This document shows, piece by piece, positions 9,640 to 17,719 of a stretch of DNA of 64,000 bases. Position 1 is the stretch's first letter. Each line of letters begins with the position of its first letter. The translations under genes and the position numbers were made by a program. The stretch is taken from positions 62,001-126,000 of the forward strand of contig NZ_JAFCLS010000006.1 in the NCBI RefSeq assembly GCF_018131075.1, given 5' to 3'. This stretch comes from Bradyrhizobium sp. JYMT SZCCT0428. Its GTDB lineage: Bacteria > Pseudomonadota > Alphaproteobacteria > Rhizobiales > Xanthobacteraceae. A model generated the notes under the pieces. It was not told the DNA's origin and did no database searches. It worked only from the letters and a program-made list of their open reading frames with translations.

Positions 9640-10080
9640 AGTAAATCCTCTCAAGGTTTTAATGGATTGAAACGCGACTCCGAGGCATGCTTGGCGGAGG
9701 GCCAACCTCGCAACATCCTCGAGAGCAATTGCAACAGATTCGCGGCGCGATGCCGCGTGCTGTCACGTCGCCGTCATCACGTTATCCACAGCTGTTATGC
9801 ATTTTGACGTGCTTTTCCGCGAAAATGCCGTTCGGTAGCGCCGATCGCGCCTGCCGTGTCATGCTTAACGATGCCCCAACGCGTGCGCTCTTCATCAATT
9901 TAAAACCACGGTATTGATTACCCGGCGACGGTGAGAGTCCGTTAAGCGAGAAGGGCGCACCTTGTCCGCAAGACAACGGGGATTGTCGATCGGGGAAACG
10001 CCCGCGGAGGTGAAAGCCTTGAGCGATTTATTGGGGCGATCTAACAGGGGAGACGGGGCCGCAAACGTCCCGGGCACGCG
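9640..10080. other. Intergenic region upstream of the diguanylate cyclase
   Basis: No gene is seen. The region must hold the minus-strand promoter of the microprotein and the leader of the cyclase gene. It contains one perfect TTATCCACA (9782-9790, a DnaA-box sequence) and an AT-rich patch at about 9893-9918. A GC-rich stretch with several short inverted repeats (9920-10075) could be a structured leader. I do not recognise a known riboswitch. Confidence 0.5.
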
Positions 10081-11298
10081 ATGCTGAGCGTTCCGACGCT
10101 GTGGACGGTGTTCGTCATCAATTTTCTCGCGCTGGGCCTGATCTGGGCCTACGTGATCCGCAGCTATCCGTCATTCTACGCCGCGCGATACTGGACCGGC
10201 TCCTCGTTCATGGCGGCGGCAGGCGCGGCCGTTGCGATGCTGCGCGTCGTGACCGACGCACTCTGGCCGCTGCTCGGCGCGGGCACCGCGATGATTTTCG
10301 CGCTCTGCCTCGCCGCGATGGGCGTCCAGAAATTCTTCGAGAAGCCGGTGTCGTGGCGCGCCACCTGGCTGGTGATGGGGCTGAGCTTCGCCGGCCTTTC
10401 CTTTTTCATGTTCGCCTATGACAGCGCGCCGGCGCGCATCACCATCTTCACCATCGCCCAGGTTCTTCCGCTGGCGCTGAGCATCAGATTGCTGCTGACC
10501 CCGCATCAGGGCCGCGTCAATCCGGGCGCGCGGCTGGCCGCCATCGTCGCGAGCCTCATCATCGCCATCTATGGAATCCGGCTGGTCGGCGGCATCGTCG
10601 GCAGCGTCAACTACATGCAGTTCAGCCCGGTGCAGTCGGGTATGATCCTGGTGATGGTGTTCCTGTCGATGGCGCTGAATTTCGGCTTCCTGCTGATGGC
10701 GATGGACCATCTGCGCAGCGAAGTCGCCGATCTGGCGCTGCTCGACGACCTCACCGGCGTCGGCAACCGTCGCCATCTGGTGCAGCGCCTGACCGAGGAA
10801 TGCGCCCGCTCGGAGCGCAGCAACCAGCCGTTCGCACTGCTCGTGATCGACCTCGACGGCTTCAAGGGCATCAACGACACCTACGGTCACGCCGCCGGCG
10901 ATGCCTGCCTGCAGCATTTCACCCTGATGGCGCAAACCCGCCTGCGCCCCGGCGACATGCTGGCGCGGTCGGGCGGGGACGAGTTCTGCATCGTGCTGCC
11001 GTCCTCGACCTTGCGCGAGGGCGCGATGATCGCGCGCCGGGTGCTGGAAGTATGCCGCGCCGATGCCGAACAATGCATGGGCAAGGATATTCCGATCTCG
11101 GTCTCGATCGGTGTCGCACAATGGACCCGGGAGATGGGGGCGTTCCCCGACCGTCTGATCGCGGCCGCCGACCACGCGCTCTACGACGCCAAGAAGGGCG
11201 GCCGAAACTGCTTTGCGACCTACGAGCCCGCGCCGCCGCTGGCGCCCGGGATCGAAATATCCGTGCTGGCGGATGCGAGCTTGCGCAAGCGCGCCTGA
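10081..11298 (+). CDS. Membrane-bound diguanylate cyclase (GGDEF)
   Basis: Makes cyclic di-GMP from two GTP. The N-terminal ~210 residues form about six transmembrane helices with no recognised sensor fold. A GGDEF domain follows (DLALLDDLTGVGNRRHL onward). The active-site loop SGGDEF is intact at residues 298-302, so it should be catalytic. An inhibitory I-site RPGD (289-292) stands exactly five residues upstream, predicting product feedback. No EAL domain. It is a stand-alone gene, so its signal is unknown. Confidence 0.9.
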   Translation: MLSVPTLWTVFVINFLALGLIWAYVIRSYPSFYAARYWTGSSFMAAAGAAVAMLRVVTDALWPLLGAGTAMIFALCLAAMGVQKFFEKPVSWRATWLVMGLSFAGLSFFMFAYDSAPARITIFTIAQVLPLALSIRLLLTPHQGRVNPGARLAAIVASLIIAIYGIRLVGGIVGSVNYMQFSPVQSGMILVMVFLSMALNFGFLLMAMDHLRSEVADLALLDDLTGVGNRRHLVQRLTEECARSERSNQPFALLVIDLDGFKGINDTYGHAAGDACLQHFTLMAQTRLRPGDMLARSGGDEFCIVLPSSTLREGAMIARRVLEVCRADAEQCMGKDIPISVSIGVAQWTREMGAFPDRLIAAADHALYDAKKGGRNCFATYEPAPPLAPGIEISVLADASLRKRA

Positions 11299-11337
11299 AG
11301 CATGTTACTCAAGGGGTCGTCACTGGATCCCTAGCGT

Positions 11338-11961
11338 ATGAAGCTCCGCCGCCTTGCGATCGCGCTTTGCGCCATCGCGTTCACTCTTCCCGCATCCGCC
11401 CAAACGCCCGACCTCGCCAGCATCGCGCGATCGTCCGGCACGCCCGAGATTCCGGGGTTGAAGATGGTCTGGCTGGCGCCATGGGGCGACGTTGCAAAGG
11501 CGCATCCCTGGCGCAACATCATCGTTCACCAGACCGAAGGCCCGGCCGGCTCGGCCCGTGGCGGCGCGCAGGCGCAGTCCAAAAATCCGACGCGGCGCGG
11601 CGTCATGGTCTGGGTCGAAACCGACGGCACCGTGTACTGGGCGGTGCCGGAAAATCTGGTGCCGACCCACGGCGATGGCGGCAACCGCAACGACAACAAA
11701 TACATCGACAACCGCCCGACCTTTCGTCAGGTGGTCGGCAACAATTCGGTCGGCGTGGAATTCGCCGGCAATTTCCCCGATGTGACGCGCGGCCCCACCG
11801 AGGCGCAGGTGGCGGCGTGGCGCATCCTGGTCAAGGTACTGCGCGCGCGTTACGGCATCCCGCTGACGCAGGTCTATGCGCATAACTGGATCGACTACAA
11901 GGACGCCCGGTATTGCGAAGGCTGCGAGCTTGCAAAGCTGGCGCGGGAGTGGGGCGAGTAG
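11338..11961 (+). CDS. Secreted N-acetylmuramoyl-L-alanine amidase (Amidase_2/AmpD-like)
   Basis: Predicted periplasmic zinc amidase, 207 aa, that cleaves the muramyl-peptide bond. Signal peptide MKLRRLAIALCAIAFTLPASAQ. The first zinc ligand is likely His64 in IIVHQTEG. The second is His182 in VYAHNWIDYKDARYC, with the downstream Cys193/Cys196 pair (YCEGC) either a ligand or a disulfide. GVEFAGNFPD is a typical core strand. Unlike cytosolic AmpD it is exported, so a role in wall remodelling is more likely than muropeptide recycling. Confidence 0.8.
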   Translation: MKLRRLAIALCAIAFTLPASAQTPDLASIARSSGTPEIPGLKMVWLAPWGDVAKAHPWRNIIVHQTEGPAGSARGGAQAQSKNPTRRGVMVWVETDGTVYWAVPENLVPTHGDGGNRNDNKYIDNRPTFRQVVGNNSVGVEFAGNFPDVTRGPTEAQVAAWRILVKVLRARYGIPLTQVYAHNWIDYKDARYCEGCELAKLAREWGE

Positions 11962-12037
11962 GCTTCAATCTCGGGGCGCTGGAGCACGCTGAACCAGTCC
12001 ACCAGCATCGCGGATTAATTGCTGACTATTAGTGAGT

Positions 12038-12171
12038 TCGTCGTCCCGGCCTTGAGCCGGGACCCATAGCCACAAATGTTCATTGATGCGACGTGGTAAG
12101 AAAGGCAACTAACGCTGCCTCTCTCACGTCGGCCGCGGCGTATGGGTCCCCGCCTTCGCGGGGACGACAGC
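12038..12171. repeat. Two-armed intergenic palindromic repeat
   Basis: Arms GTCGTCCCGGCCTTGAGCC...CCATAGCC and GCGTATGGGTCCCCGCC...GGGGACGACA are the same family and layout as 5345-5472, around a spacer of about 70 bp. Confidence 0.7.
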
Positions 12172-12195
12172 GGTGGTGTAGAACCAACACCCCCC

Positions 12196-12226
12196 AAAAC
12201 AAAAAGCCGGCGTTGCCGCCGGCTTT
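12196..12226 (-). terminator. Terminator of rpoH
   Basis: AAAGCCGGC-GTTGCC-GCCGGCTTT hairpin. On the minus strand it is followed by TTTTTGTTTTG. It lies 27 bp beyond the rpoH stop. Confidence 0.8.
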
Positions 12227-12252
12227 CGTCGTTCATTGGCTTGGCCGCGAAA

Positions 12253-13152
12253 CTAGTGCGCGGCTTCGAGCACTGCGGCTTCCTGCCGGGCAATCGTGCC
12301 CTTGACGGCCGACTGCACCTTCTCGAAAGCACGGACCTCGATCTGCCGCACGCGCTCGCGCGACACGCCGAATTCGGCGGCGAGGTCTTCCAGCGTCATC
12401 GGCTCTTCCGCCAGACGCCGCGCCTCGAAGATGCGGCGTTCGCGCGGGTTGAGCACACCGATGGCGCCGTTCAGCGCCTGCCGGCGATGATCGAACTCCT
12501 CGTGTTCAGCCATGATGGCTTCCTGATTGGGCGAGTTATCGACCAGCCAGTCCTGCCATTCGCCGGCTTCACCGTCGTCGCGGATCGGAGCGTTGAGCGA
12601 CGCGTCGCCACCGAGGCGGCGGTTCATGTCGATCACGTCCTGATTCGTCACGCCGAGGCGCTTGGCAATGATCGCCACCTGATCGGGGCGGAGATCGCCC
12701 TCGTCCAGCGCGGAGATCTTGCTCTTCGCCTTGCGCAGGTTGAAGAACAGCTTTTTCTGGTTCGCGGTGGTGCCCATTTTGACGAGCGACCAGGAACGCA
12801 GAATGTACTCTTGTATTGACGCCTTGATCCACCACATGGCGTAGGTAGCGAGTCGGAAGCCCTTTTCGGGTTCGAACCGCTTGACCGCCTGCATCAGGCC
12901 GACATTGCCTTCCGAGACGACCTCGGAAATAGGCAGGCCGTAGCCGCGATAGCCCATGGCGATCTTGGCGACGAGCCGGAGATGGCTGGTGACAAGATGA
13001 TGTGCCGCGTCGCGATCGTCATGTTCGCGCCAACGCTTGGCGAACATGTATTCCTGCTGGGGTTCCAGCATCGGAAATTTGCGGATCTCGGCGAGGTATC
13101 TAGAAAGGCCGGATTCTCCATTGAGAACCGGCAACGTAGCTGTACGGGCCAT
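12253..13152 (-). CDS. rpoH: RNA polymerase heat-shock sigma factor RpoH (sigma-32)
   Basis: Alternative sigma factor for chaperone and protease genes, 299 aa, the normal length. Region 2 runs from HHLVTSHLRLVAKIA to TYAMWWIKASIQEYI. The diagnostic RpoH box QKKLFFNLRK is at residues 132-141, and the region 4 helix-turn-helix is EFGVSRERVRQIEVRAFEKV. Alphaproteobacteria often carry several rpoH paralogues and I cannot tell which this is. The terminator follows at 12226 and the ~215-bp upstream gap should hold its promoters. Confidence 0.95.
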   Translation of the reverse strand: MARTATLPVLNGESGLSRYLAEIRKFPMLEPQQEYMFAKRWREHDDRDAAHHLVTSHLRLVAKIAMGYRGYGLPISEVVSEGNVGLMQAVKRFEPEKGFRLATYAMWWIKASIQEYILRSWSLVKMGTTANQKKLFFNLRKAKSKISALDEGDLRPDQVAIIAKRLGVTNQDVIDMNRRLGGDASLNAPIRDDGEAGEWQDWLVDNSPNQEAIMAEHEEFDHRRQALNGAIGVLNPRERRIFEARRLAEEPMTLEDLAAEFGVSRERVRQIEVRAFEKVQSAVKGTIARQEAAVLEAAH

Positions 13153-13367
13153 TGAGCGCCCTCCAGTGGTTCAGGCCCCCGATAGCGGCGGGCCCGGCAG
13201 GTGATCGCTGTGTTAAAGCCGACCAGGCTGCGATGTTCCGCGCTGGATATTCAGCGCAGGTGCAACATACACCAAATGGGGGCCGATAGGGAAGGAATGC
13301 TGACGTCACGTCCCCGTGTGCCTGCCATAACCTATTGGCATAGCATCACTTTTCTGAATCGGCTGCG

Positions 13368-14384
13368 TCATAGCGCCGCTTCGAGGGTGCCCTGCAGGAG
13401 AAGCAAATCCTCCGGCAGAGCCGCCTCCCAGTGCAAAATTTCCCCTGTCCTTGGGTGCTCCAAGGTAAGCAGGTAGGCGTGCAGGGCCTGCCGGCCGAGG
13501 GCGGCCAAGGCAGCCTGACCTCCGGGCCCGAGCTGGCCGGCCTTGGTCTTGAAGTGCGGGCCATAGACCGCATCGCCCATCAGGGGGTGGCCGATATGGG
13601 TAAGATGCACCCGGATCTGATGGGTCCGTCCGGTCTCGAGCTGGCAAGCCAGCAGCGAGGCGACCGGTTTGCCGTCCCGGCCATTGAAGGCCGCCTGCAA
13701 CTCCCAATGAGTAACCGCTTCACGGCCACTGTCGCGCACCGCCATTTTCTCGCGGGCAAAGGGATGCCGGTCGATCGGCGCATTGACCGTGCCGCGCTGG
13801 CGGTTCGGCACGCCCCAGATAAAGGCCATATAGCCGCGCCGCATCGGGCCGGTACGGCCATGGTCGGCGAATTGCGCCGTCAGCGATTGATGCGCGCGGT
13901 CGTTTTTGGCGACGACCATCAGCCCCGTCGTGTCCTTGTCGAGCCGGTGCACGATGCCCGGGCGGCGGACGCCGCCGATGCCGGAAAGGCTTGCACCGCA
14001 ATGGGCAATCAGCGCGTTCACCAGCGTGCCGGTTTCGTGGCCGGCCGCGGGATGCACGACCAGGCCCTTTGGCTTGTCGATGACGATAATGTCCTCATCC
14101 TCGAAGACGATATCGAGCGCGATATCCTCGCCCTTTGGCTCGGGCGGGGTGGCCTCGGGAACGTCGATTGTGATCGTATCGCCTTTGGCAACATGATAAG
14201 CGGGGTCGCGAATGGGGGTGCCCTTGGCGGTGACGGAACCGGCGAGGATCAACGCCTTCAGGCGGGACCGCGACAGTTCGGGGCGAAGCACCGCGAGCAC
14301 ACGGTCGAGCCGGGGCGATCCTTCGTCGCCGCCGACCGTGACCTCCAGCCGCTCGCCGTTATTCGAAGACGTGACCTGTTCCAA
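13368..14384 (-). CDS. rluD: Ribosomal large subunit pseudouridine synthase, RluA/RluD family
   Basis: Isomerises uridines of 23S rRNA. The N-terminal S4 RNA-binding domain (RLDRVLAVLRPELSRSRLKALI) is followed by the RluA catalytic domain with VIDKPKGLVVHP and the catalytic aspartate in IVHRLDKDTTGLMVVAK. The frame is open far upstream without a Met. A TTG at 14384 (MEQVTSSNNGERLEV) is the only start that keeps the whole S4 domain and avoids the divergent gene at 14399. RluD versus RluC specificity is inferred from the S4 plus HRLDKDTTG layout and is not certain. Confidence 0.85.
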   Translation of the reverse strand: MEQVTSSNNGERLEVTVGGDEGSPRLDRVLAVLRPELSRSRLKALILAGSVTAKGTPIRDPAYHVAKGDTITIDVPEATPPEPKGEDIALDIVFEDEDIIVIDKPKGLVVHPAAGHETGTLVNALIAHCGASLSGIGGVRRPGIVHRLDKDTTGLMVVAKNDRAHQSLTAQFADHGRTGPMRRGYMAFIWGVPNRQRGTVNAPIDRHPFAREKMAVRDSGREAVTHWELQAAFNGRDGKPVASLLACQLETGRTHQIRVHLTHIGHPLMGDAVYGPHFKTKAGQLGPGGQAALAALGRQALHAYLLTLEHPRTGEILHWEAALPEDLLLLQGTLEAAL

Positions 14385-14398
14385 AGAAGAGCCTTTGC

Positions 14399-14734
14399 AT
14401 GACTGATACCGTTGCGCCCGAACCGACCCCCGAACAGGCCGCGCTGTTTGCGCGGGTGCGGCGGATGATGCTGATTGCGGGCCTGACCTCGGCGCTCGCC
14501 GTCGCCATCGTCCTGACCGCCATCGGCTATCGTCTTTATCGCAGCGAGGGAAGCCCCGCAGCGATATCAGATACCACGGCAAGCTTGCCGAAAGGCGCCC
14601 GTATCGTGTCCACCGGCGTCGCCGGCGACCGGCTGGTCGTGACCCTCGATATCGGCGGCGTAACTGAAATCCGCACATTTGATGCAAAGACGCTGAAACC
14701 TGTAGGGCAGCTGAAATTCGTGAGCGAGCCCTGA
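14399..14734 (+). CDS. DUF6476 family single-pass membrane protein
   Basis: 111 aa of unknown function. A proline- and acid-rich cytosolic N terminus is followed by one membrane helix (MMLIAGLTSALAVAIVLTAIGY). A small exported domain with a beta pattern (RLVVTLDIGGVTEIRTFDAKTLKPVGQLKF) completes it. It is divergent from rluD with start codons only about 15 bp apart, a neighbour pairing I recall in Rhizobiales. Confidence 0.8.
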   Translation: MTDTVAPEPTPEQAALFARVRRMMLIAGLTSALAVAIVLTAIGYRLYRSEGSPAAISDTTASLPKGARIVSTGVAGDRLVVTLDIGGVTEIRTFDAKTLKPVGQLKFVSEP

Positions 14735-14861
14735 GCGGAGCGATTAACAGCCGCTCGTCGAACTCAACTTCAGAATGCAAGGCGATTTTTCGCGTAGCAG
14801 CAACGCTGGCAAGCTGGACGCTCGCCATTTTTTTGGCTGAGTTACACGCTCAGCTTGCGCC

Positions 14862-15503
14862 ATGTCGGAATCCAACCCCAGCGCCGCGGTTCCCGTCGAC
14901 GAGATCGTCGAACACGATGGCGCGGTTTCATGTTCCGATCCAACGCGGCGTGCGATGCTGCTGACGGCGCTTGCGACGTGCGCCTGTCTTGCTGCTCCAG
15001 AGCACTCCGTTGCCGAGGATGATCAGCCGGGCAGCAATCTGCGGCCGCAAAAAGCCGACACGCTCGTTTTCTCGGAAGGCGACCACGCCGGTGAGGCCAT
15101 CAAGCCGGAGGATTTGAAGCTCGGCGGGCCTCCTGTGCGCGCCTGGCCAAAGGACCCCAAGACCGCCGTGATCCGCAAGGGCTCGCGGTTGAACGAGCTC
15201 TTGGTGGTCAGGCTCGATCCAGCCGAACTCGATGATGACACGCGATCACGCAGCGCCGACGGCATCGTCGCCTATTCGCTGATCTGTTCGCACACGGGAT
15301 GTCCGGTCACCGGCTGGGTGAAACAGGCGTCGGGCGACAAGCTCGTGTTCAAATGTGCCTGCCACAACTCCGAATATGATCCGCGGGAAAGCGCAAAAGT
15401 CCTGTTCGGGCCAGCGCCGCGGCGCCTCGCGGCGCTTCCGCTGGCGATCACGGATGGTGCCCTCACCGTCACTGCAACATTCATCGGAAAGGTAGGTACC
15501 TAA
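14862..15503 (+). CDS. Rieske [2Fe-2S] protein associated with a PQQ dehydrogenase
   Basis: An electron carrier of 213 aa. The cluster motif is complete: Cys142-x-His144 and Cys165-x-x-His168 bind the iron-sulfur cluster. Cys147 and Cys167 are placed to form the disulfide seen in high-potential bc1-type Rieske proteins. A twin-arginine-like segment (TRRAMLLTALATCACLAA, about residues 29-46) suggests Tat export of the folded protein. The PQQ alcohol dehydrogenase starts 78 bp downstream, so it may accept electrons from that enzyme in place of a cytochrome c. That role is inference. Confidence 0.85.
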   Translation: MSESNPSAAVPVDEIVEHDGAVSCSDPTRRAMLLTALATCACLAAPEHSVAEDDQPGSNLRPQKADTLVFSEGDHAGEAIKPEDLKLGGPPVRAWPKDPKTAVIRKGSRLNELLVVRLDPAELDDDTRSRSADGIVAYSLICSHTGCPVTGWVKQASGDKLVFKCACHNSEYDPRESAKVLFGPAPRRLAALPLAITDGALTVTATFIGKVGT

Positions 15504-15580
15504 CTCGAGGATGAAGCCGCATCGGGTATTCGCACGACCATGGAATGAATGAAAAAAACAAAACAGGGAGGTTGCGTCTC

Positions 15581-17311
15581 ATGACCACGAAACAATGGTT
15601 ATTGTCGAGCTCTGTCGCATTCACGTGCCTTGTCTCTGCCGCAGCCGGCGCTGGACCGATCGAGAATTACAGCCCGGTGACGTCGGCCCGCCTCGAAAAA
15701 CCCGAACCCGGCAACTGGATGCTGTATCGCCGGACCTATGACGGGCAGGGCTACAGCCCGCTCGACCAGATCAACACCTCGAACGTCAAGGACCTCACGC
15801 CGGTATGGACCTTCTCGACCGGTGTGGTCGAAGGCCATGAGGCTCCGCCGATCGTCAACAACGGCGTGATGTTCGTCGCGACCCCGGCGGGGCAGGTGAT
15901 CGCGCTCAATGCCAAGACCGGCGATGAGTATTGGCGATACAAGCGCCAGCTTCCCGACGATCTCTTTCAATTGCACCCGACCAACCGTGGCGTCGGATTA
16001 TGGCAGGACAAATTGTATCTTGCGACGACCGACGATCACGTCGTCGCGCTCGACGCCAAGACCGGCAAGGTGCTGTGGGACACCAAGGTTCAGGACTACA
16101 AGAAGGGTCAGTACCTGACGCTGATGCCGCTGATCGTCGACGGCAAGGTGATTGTTGGCGGTTCCGGCGGTGAGTTCGGCGTGCGCGGCTATGTCGTCGC
16201 TTATGACGCCGAGAACGGCAAGGAATTGTGGCGCACCTTTACGATTCCGGGCCCTGGCGAACCCGGACACGAAACCTGGAGCGGTGACGACTGGAAATCG
16301 GGCGGGGCGCCGGCCTGGATGACCGGCAATTACGACATCGAAACCAAGACCATCTATTGGGGCACCGGCAACGCCGCACCCTGGCCGGGCAATACGCATC
16401 CCGGCGACAATCTCTACTCCACCTCGGTGCTCGCGCTCGCCCCCGAGAACGGAAGGATAAAGACATACTTCCAGTACCATCAGAACGATTCATGGGACTG
16501 GGACGAAGTCGAAGCGCCGATGCTGGTCGACCTGCAAAAGGACGGCCGCACCATCAAGAGCCTGATTCACCCCGGCCGCAACGCGATCTTCTGGGTGCTT
16601 GAGCGCAAGGCGGACAAGATCAACTACGTCAGCGGCTGGCCCTTTGTTCACACCGACGTCTGGAAAGGCATCGAGCCGGAGACCGGCAGGCCGATCGTCG
16701 ATCCCGCGCACAAGCCGGTGATTGGCAAGCGGGTCGAATTCTGTCCGTCATTGTGGGGCGGCAAGGATTGGCCGTCGGCGGCCTATAGCCAGAAGACCGG
16801 CCTGGTCTACGTGCCCGCCAACGAGAATTTCTGCGGCGGCTTCACCGGCGAGAAAGTGCCGCTGGTTGCGGGCCAGCTTTGGCTCGGCACCAAGCCCGAA
16901 GACATCGGCCTGAAGGTTCGCCCCGGCGCCGATCATTTTGGCGAACTGCAGGCGTGGGATCCGGCCACCGGGAAAAAGGTCTGGCAGCAGAATTTCCCCA
17001 AATCCCAATTGTTCGGCTCGGTGACGGCGACGGCGGGTGACCTCGTTTTCGTCGGCGGCACCAACGACCGGATGTTCCGTGCCTATCACGCCAAGACGGG
17101 CGAGAAGTTGTGGGAGCAGAAGACCAACTCCGGCATCGTGGGCATGCCGATCGCCTATGAGGTCGATGGCACGCAATATATCGCGGTGCAGTCCGGCTGG
17201 GGCGTGGATGCGCAGCGCATCCAGGACGCGCTGGCGACCCAAAATAACGTGGGCATCGAGAACAACGTGCCGCAGGGCGGCGTCGTCTGGGTATTCGCCG
17301 TCAAGAAGTGA
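15581..17311 (+). CDS. PQQ-dependent alcohol dehydrogenase, methanol/ethanol type, lacking the vicinal cysteine pair
   Basis: Periplasmic quinoprotein, 576 aa, with an eight-bladed propeller (repeats such as [43 protein letters not shown]). Signal peptide MTTKQWLLSSSVAFTCLVSAAAGA. Asp306 and Asp308 in SWDWDEVE match the catalytic Asp plus the extra Asp that marks lanthanide-dependent enzymes. At the position where XoxF has CCDTVNRGV this protein has HPTNRGV, so the Cys-Cys ring next to PQQ is absent. GGGAGG at 15566-15571 supports Met 15581 over Met 15545. Substrate is unknown. It follows the Rieske gene and a terminator lies 35 bp downstream. Confidence 0.88.
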   Translation: MTTKQWLLSSSVAFTCLVSAAAGAGPIENYSPVTSARLEKPEPGNWMLYRRTYDGQGYSPLDQINTSNVKDLTPVWTFSTGVVEGHEAPPIVNNGVMFVATPAGQVIALNAKTGDEYWRYKRQLPDDLFQLHPTNRGVGLWQDKLYLATTDDHVVALDAKTGKVLWDTKVQDYKKGQYLTLMPLIVDGKVIVGGSGGEFGVRGYVVAYDAENGKELWRTFTIPGPGEPGHETWSGDDWKSGGAPAWMTGNYDIETKTIYWGTGNAAPWPGNTHPGDNLYSTSVLALAPENGRIKTYFQYHQNDSWDWDEVEAPMLVDLQKDGRTIKSLIHPGRNAIFWVLERKADKINYVSGWPFVHTDVWKGIEPETGRPIVDPAHKPVIGKRVEFCPSLWGGKDWPSAAYSQKTGLVYVPANENFCGGFTGEKVPLVAGQLWLGTKPEDIGLKVRPGADHFGELQAWDPATGKKVWQQNFPKSQLFGSVTATAGDLVFVGGTNDRMFRAYHAKTGEKLWEQKTNSGIVGMPIAYEVDGTQYIAVQSGWGVDAQRIQDALATQNNVGIENNVPQGGVVWVFAVKK

Positions 17312-17344
17312 CGGCCGAACAAATCGGCGGAAGGGGTGGCGTAG

Positions 17345-17376
17345 AAAGCGGCGGGTTCAACCCGCCGCTTTTTTTC
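17345..17376 (+). terminator. Terminator of the Rieske/PQQ dehydrogenase unit
   Basis: AAAGCGGCGGGTT-C-AACCCGCCGCTTT followed by TTTTT. The near-perfect hairpin sits 34 bp after the stop. It can also end the minus-strand transcript coming from 17664, since the hairpin is flanked by AAA on that side. Confidence 0.85.
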
Positions 17377-17379
17377 AAG

Positions 17380-17664
17380 TCATTTGCCTTTGGAATCGAC
17401 CTTCGACTTTTCGGTTTCGTTCATCTGCTTGATGGTCGGATCCCGGCTGGCTTCGCCGGTGGTTTGCGTCGTCGTGGCCGGCGGCCCGCTGCTTGGAATC
17501 GAAGTCTGGCCTGACGGCGTCTTCGCCGGCCGGGTTGCCGTTGTGTCCGGCGCAGCGTTGGTTTGGGCGTTCGCTGCCTGCATGTCAAAAAACAGGACGC
17601 CCGACAGCAAGGTTGCCGCGAGCGTCCCCAACTTCACCATCGTGATTTTCATCGACCTTTTCAT
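17380..17664 (-). CDS. Small exported hypothetical protein, Thr/Pro-rich
   Basis: 94 aa of unknown function. The N terminus MKRSMKITMVKLGTLAATLL...DMQAANAQ is a signal peptide. The mature part is low-complexity Thr/Pro/Ser (TSIPSSGPPATTTQTTGEA) ending in a charged NETEKSKVDSKGK tail. AGGAG about 9 nt upstream supports Met at 17664; an in-frame Met further up (17700) lacks such a site. It is convergent with the PQQ dehydrogenase and downstream of the hydroxylase operon on the same strand, possibly co-transcribed. Confidence 0.6.
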   Translation of the reverse strand: MKRSMKITMVKLGTLAATLLSGVLFFDMQAANAQTNAAPDTTATRPAKTPSGQTSIPSSGPPATTTQTTGEASRDPTIKQMNETEKSKVDSKGK

Positions 17665-17719
17665 CGACCTGGCTCCTGTCAGATCGATGAAAACGGCCAC
17701 AGCCCTTTAACGTTCCTTA

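Noticed and set aside
9782..9790. Perfect DnaA box TTATCCACA
   Set aside because: Only one clear box, no cluster, no AT-rich unwinding region and no origin-linked genes. A chance match or a regulatory box is more likely than a replication origin.
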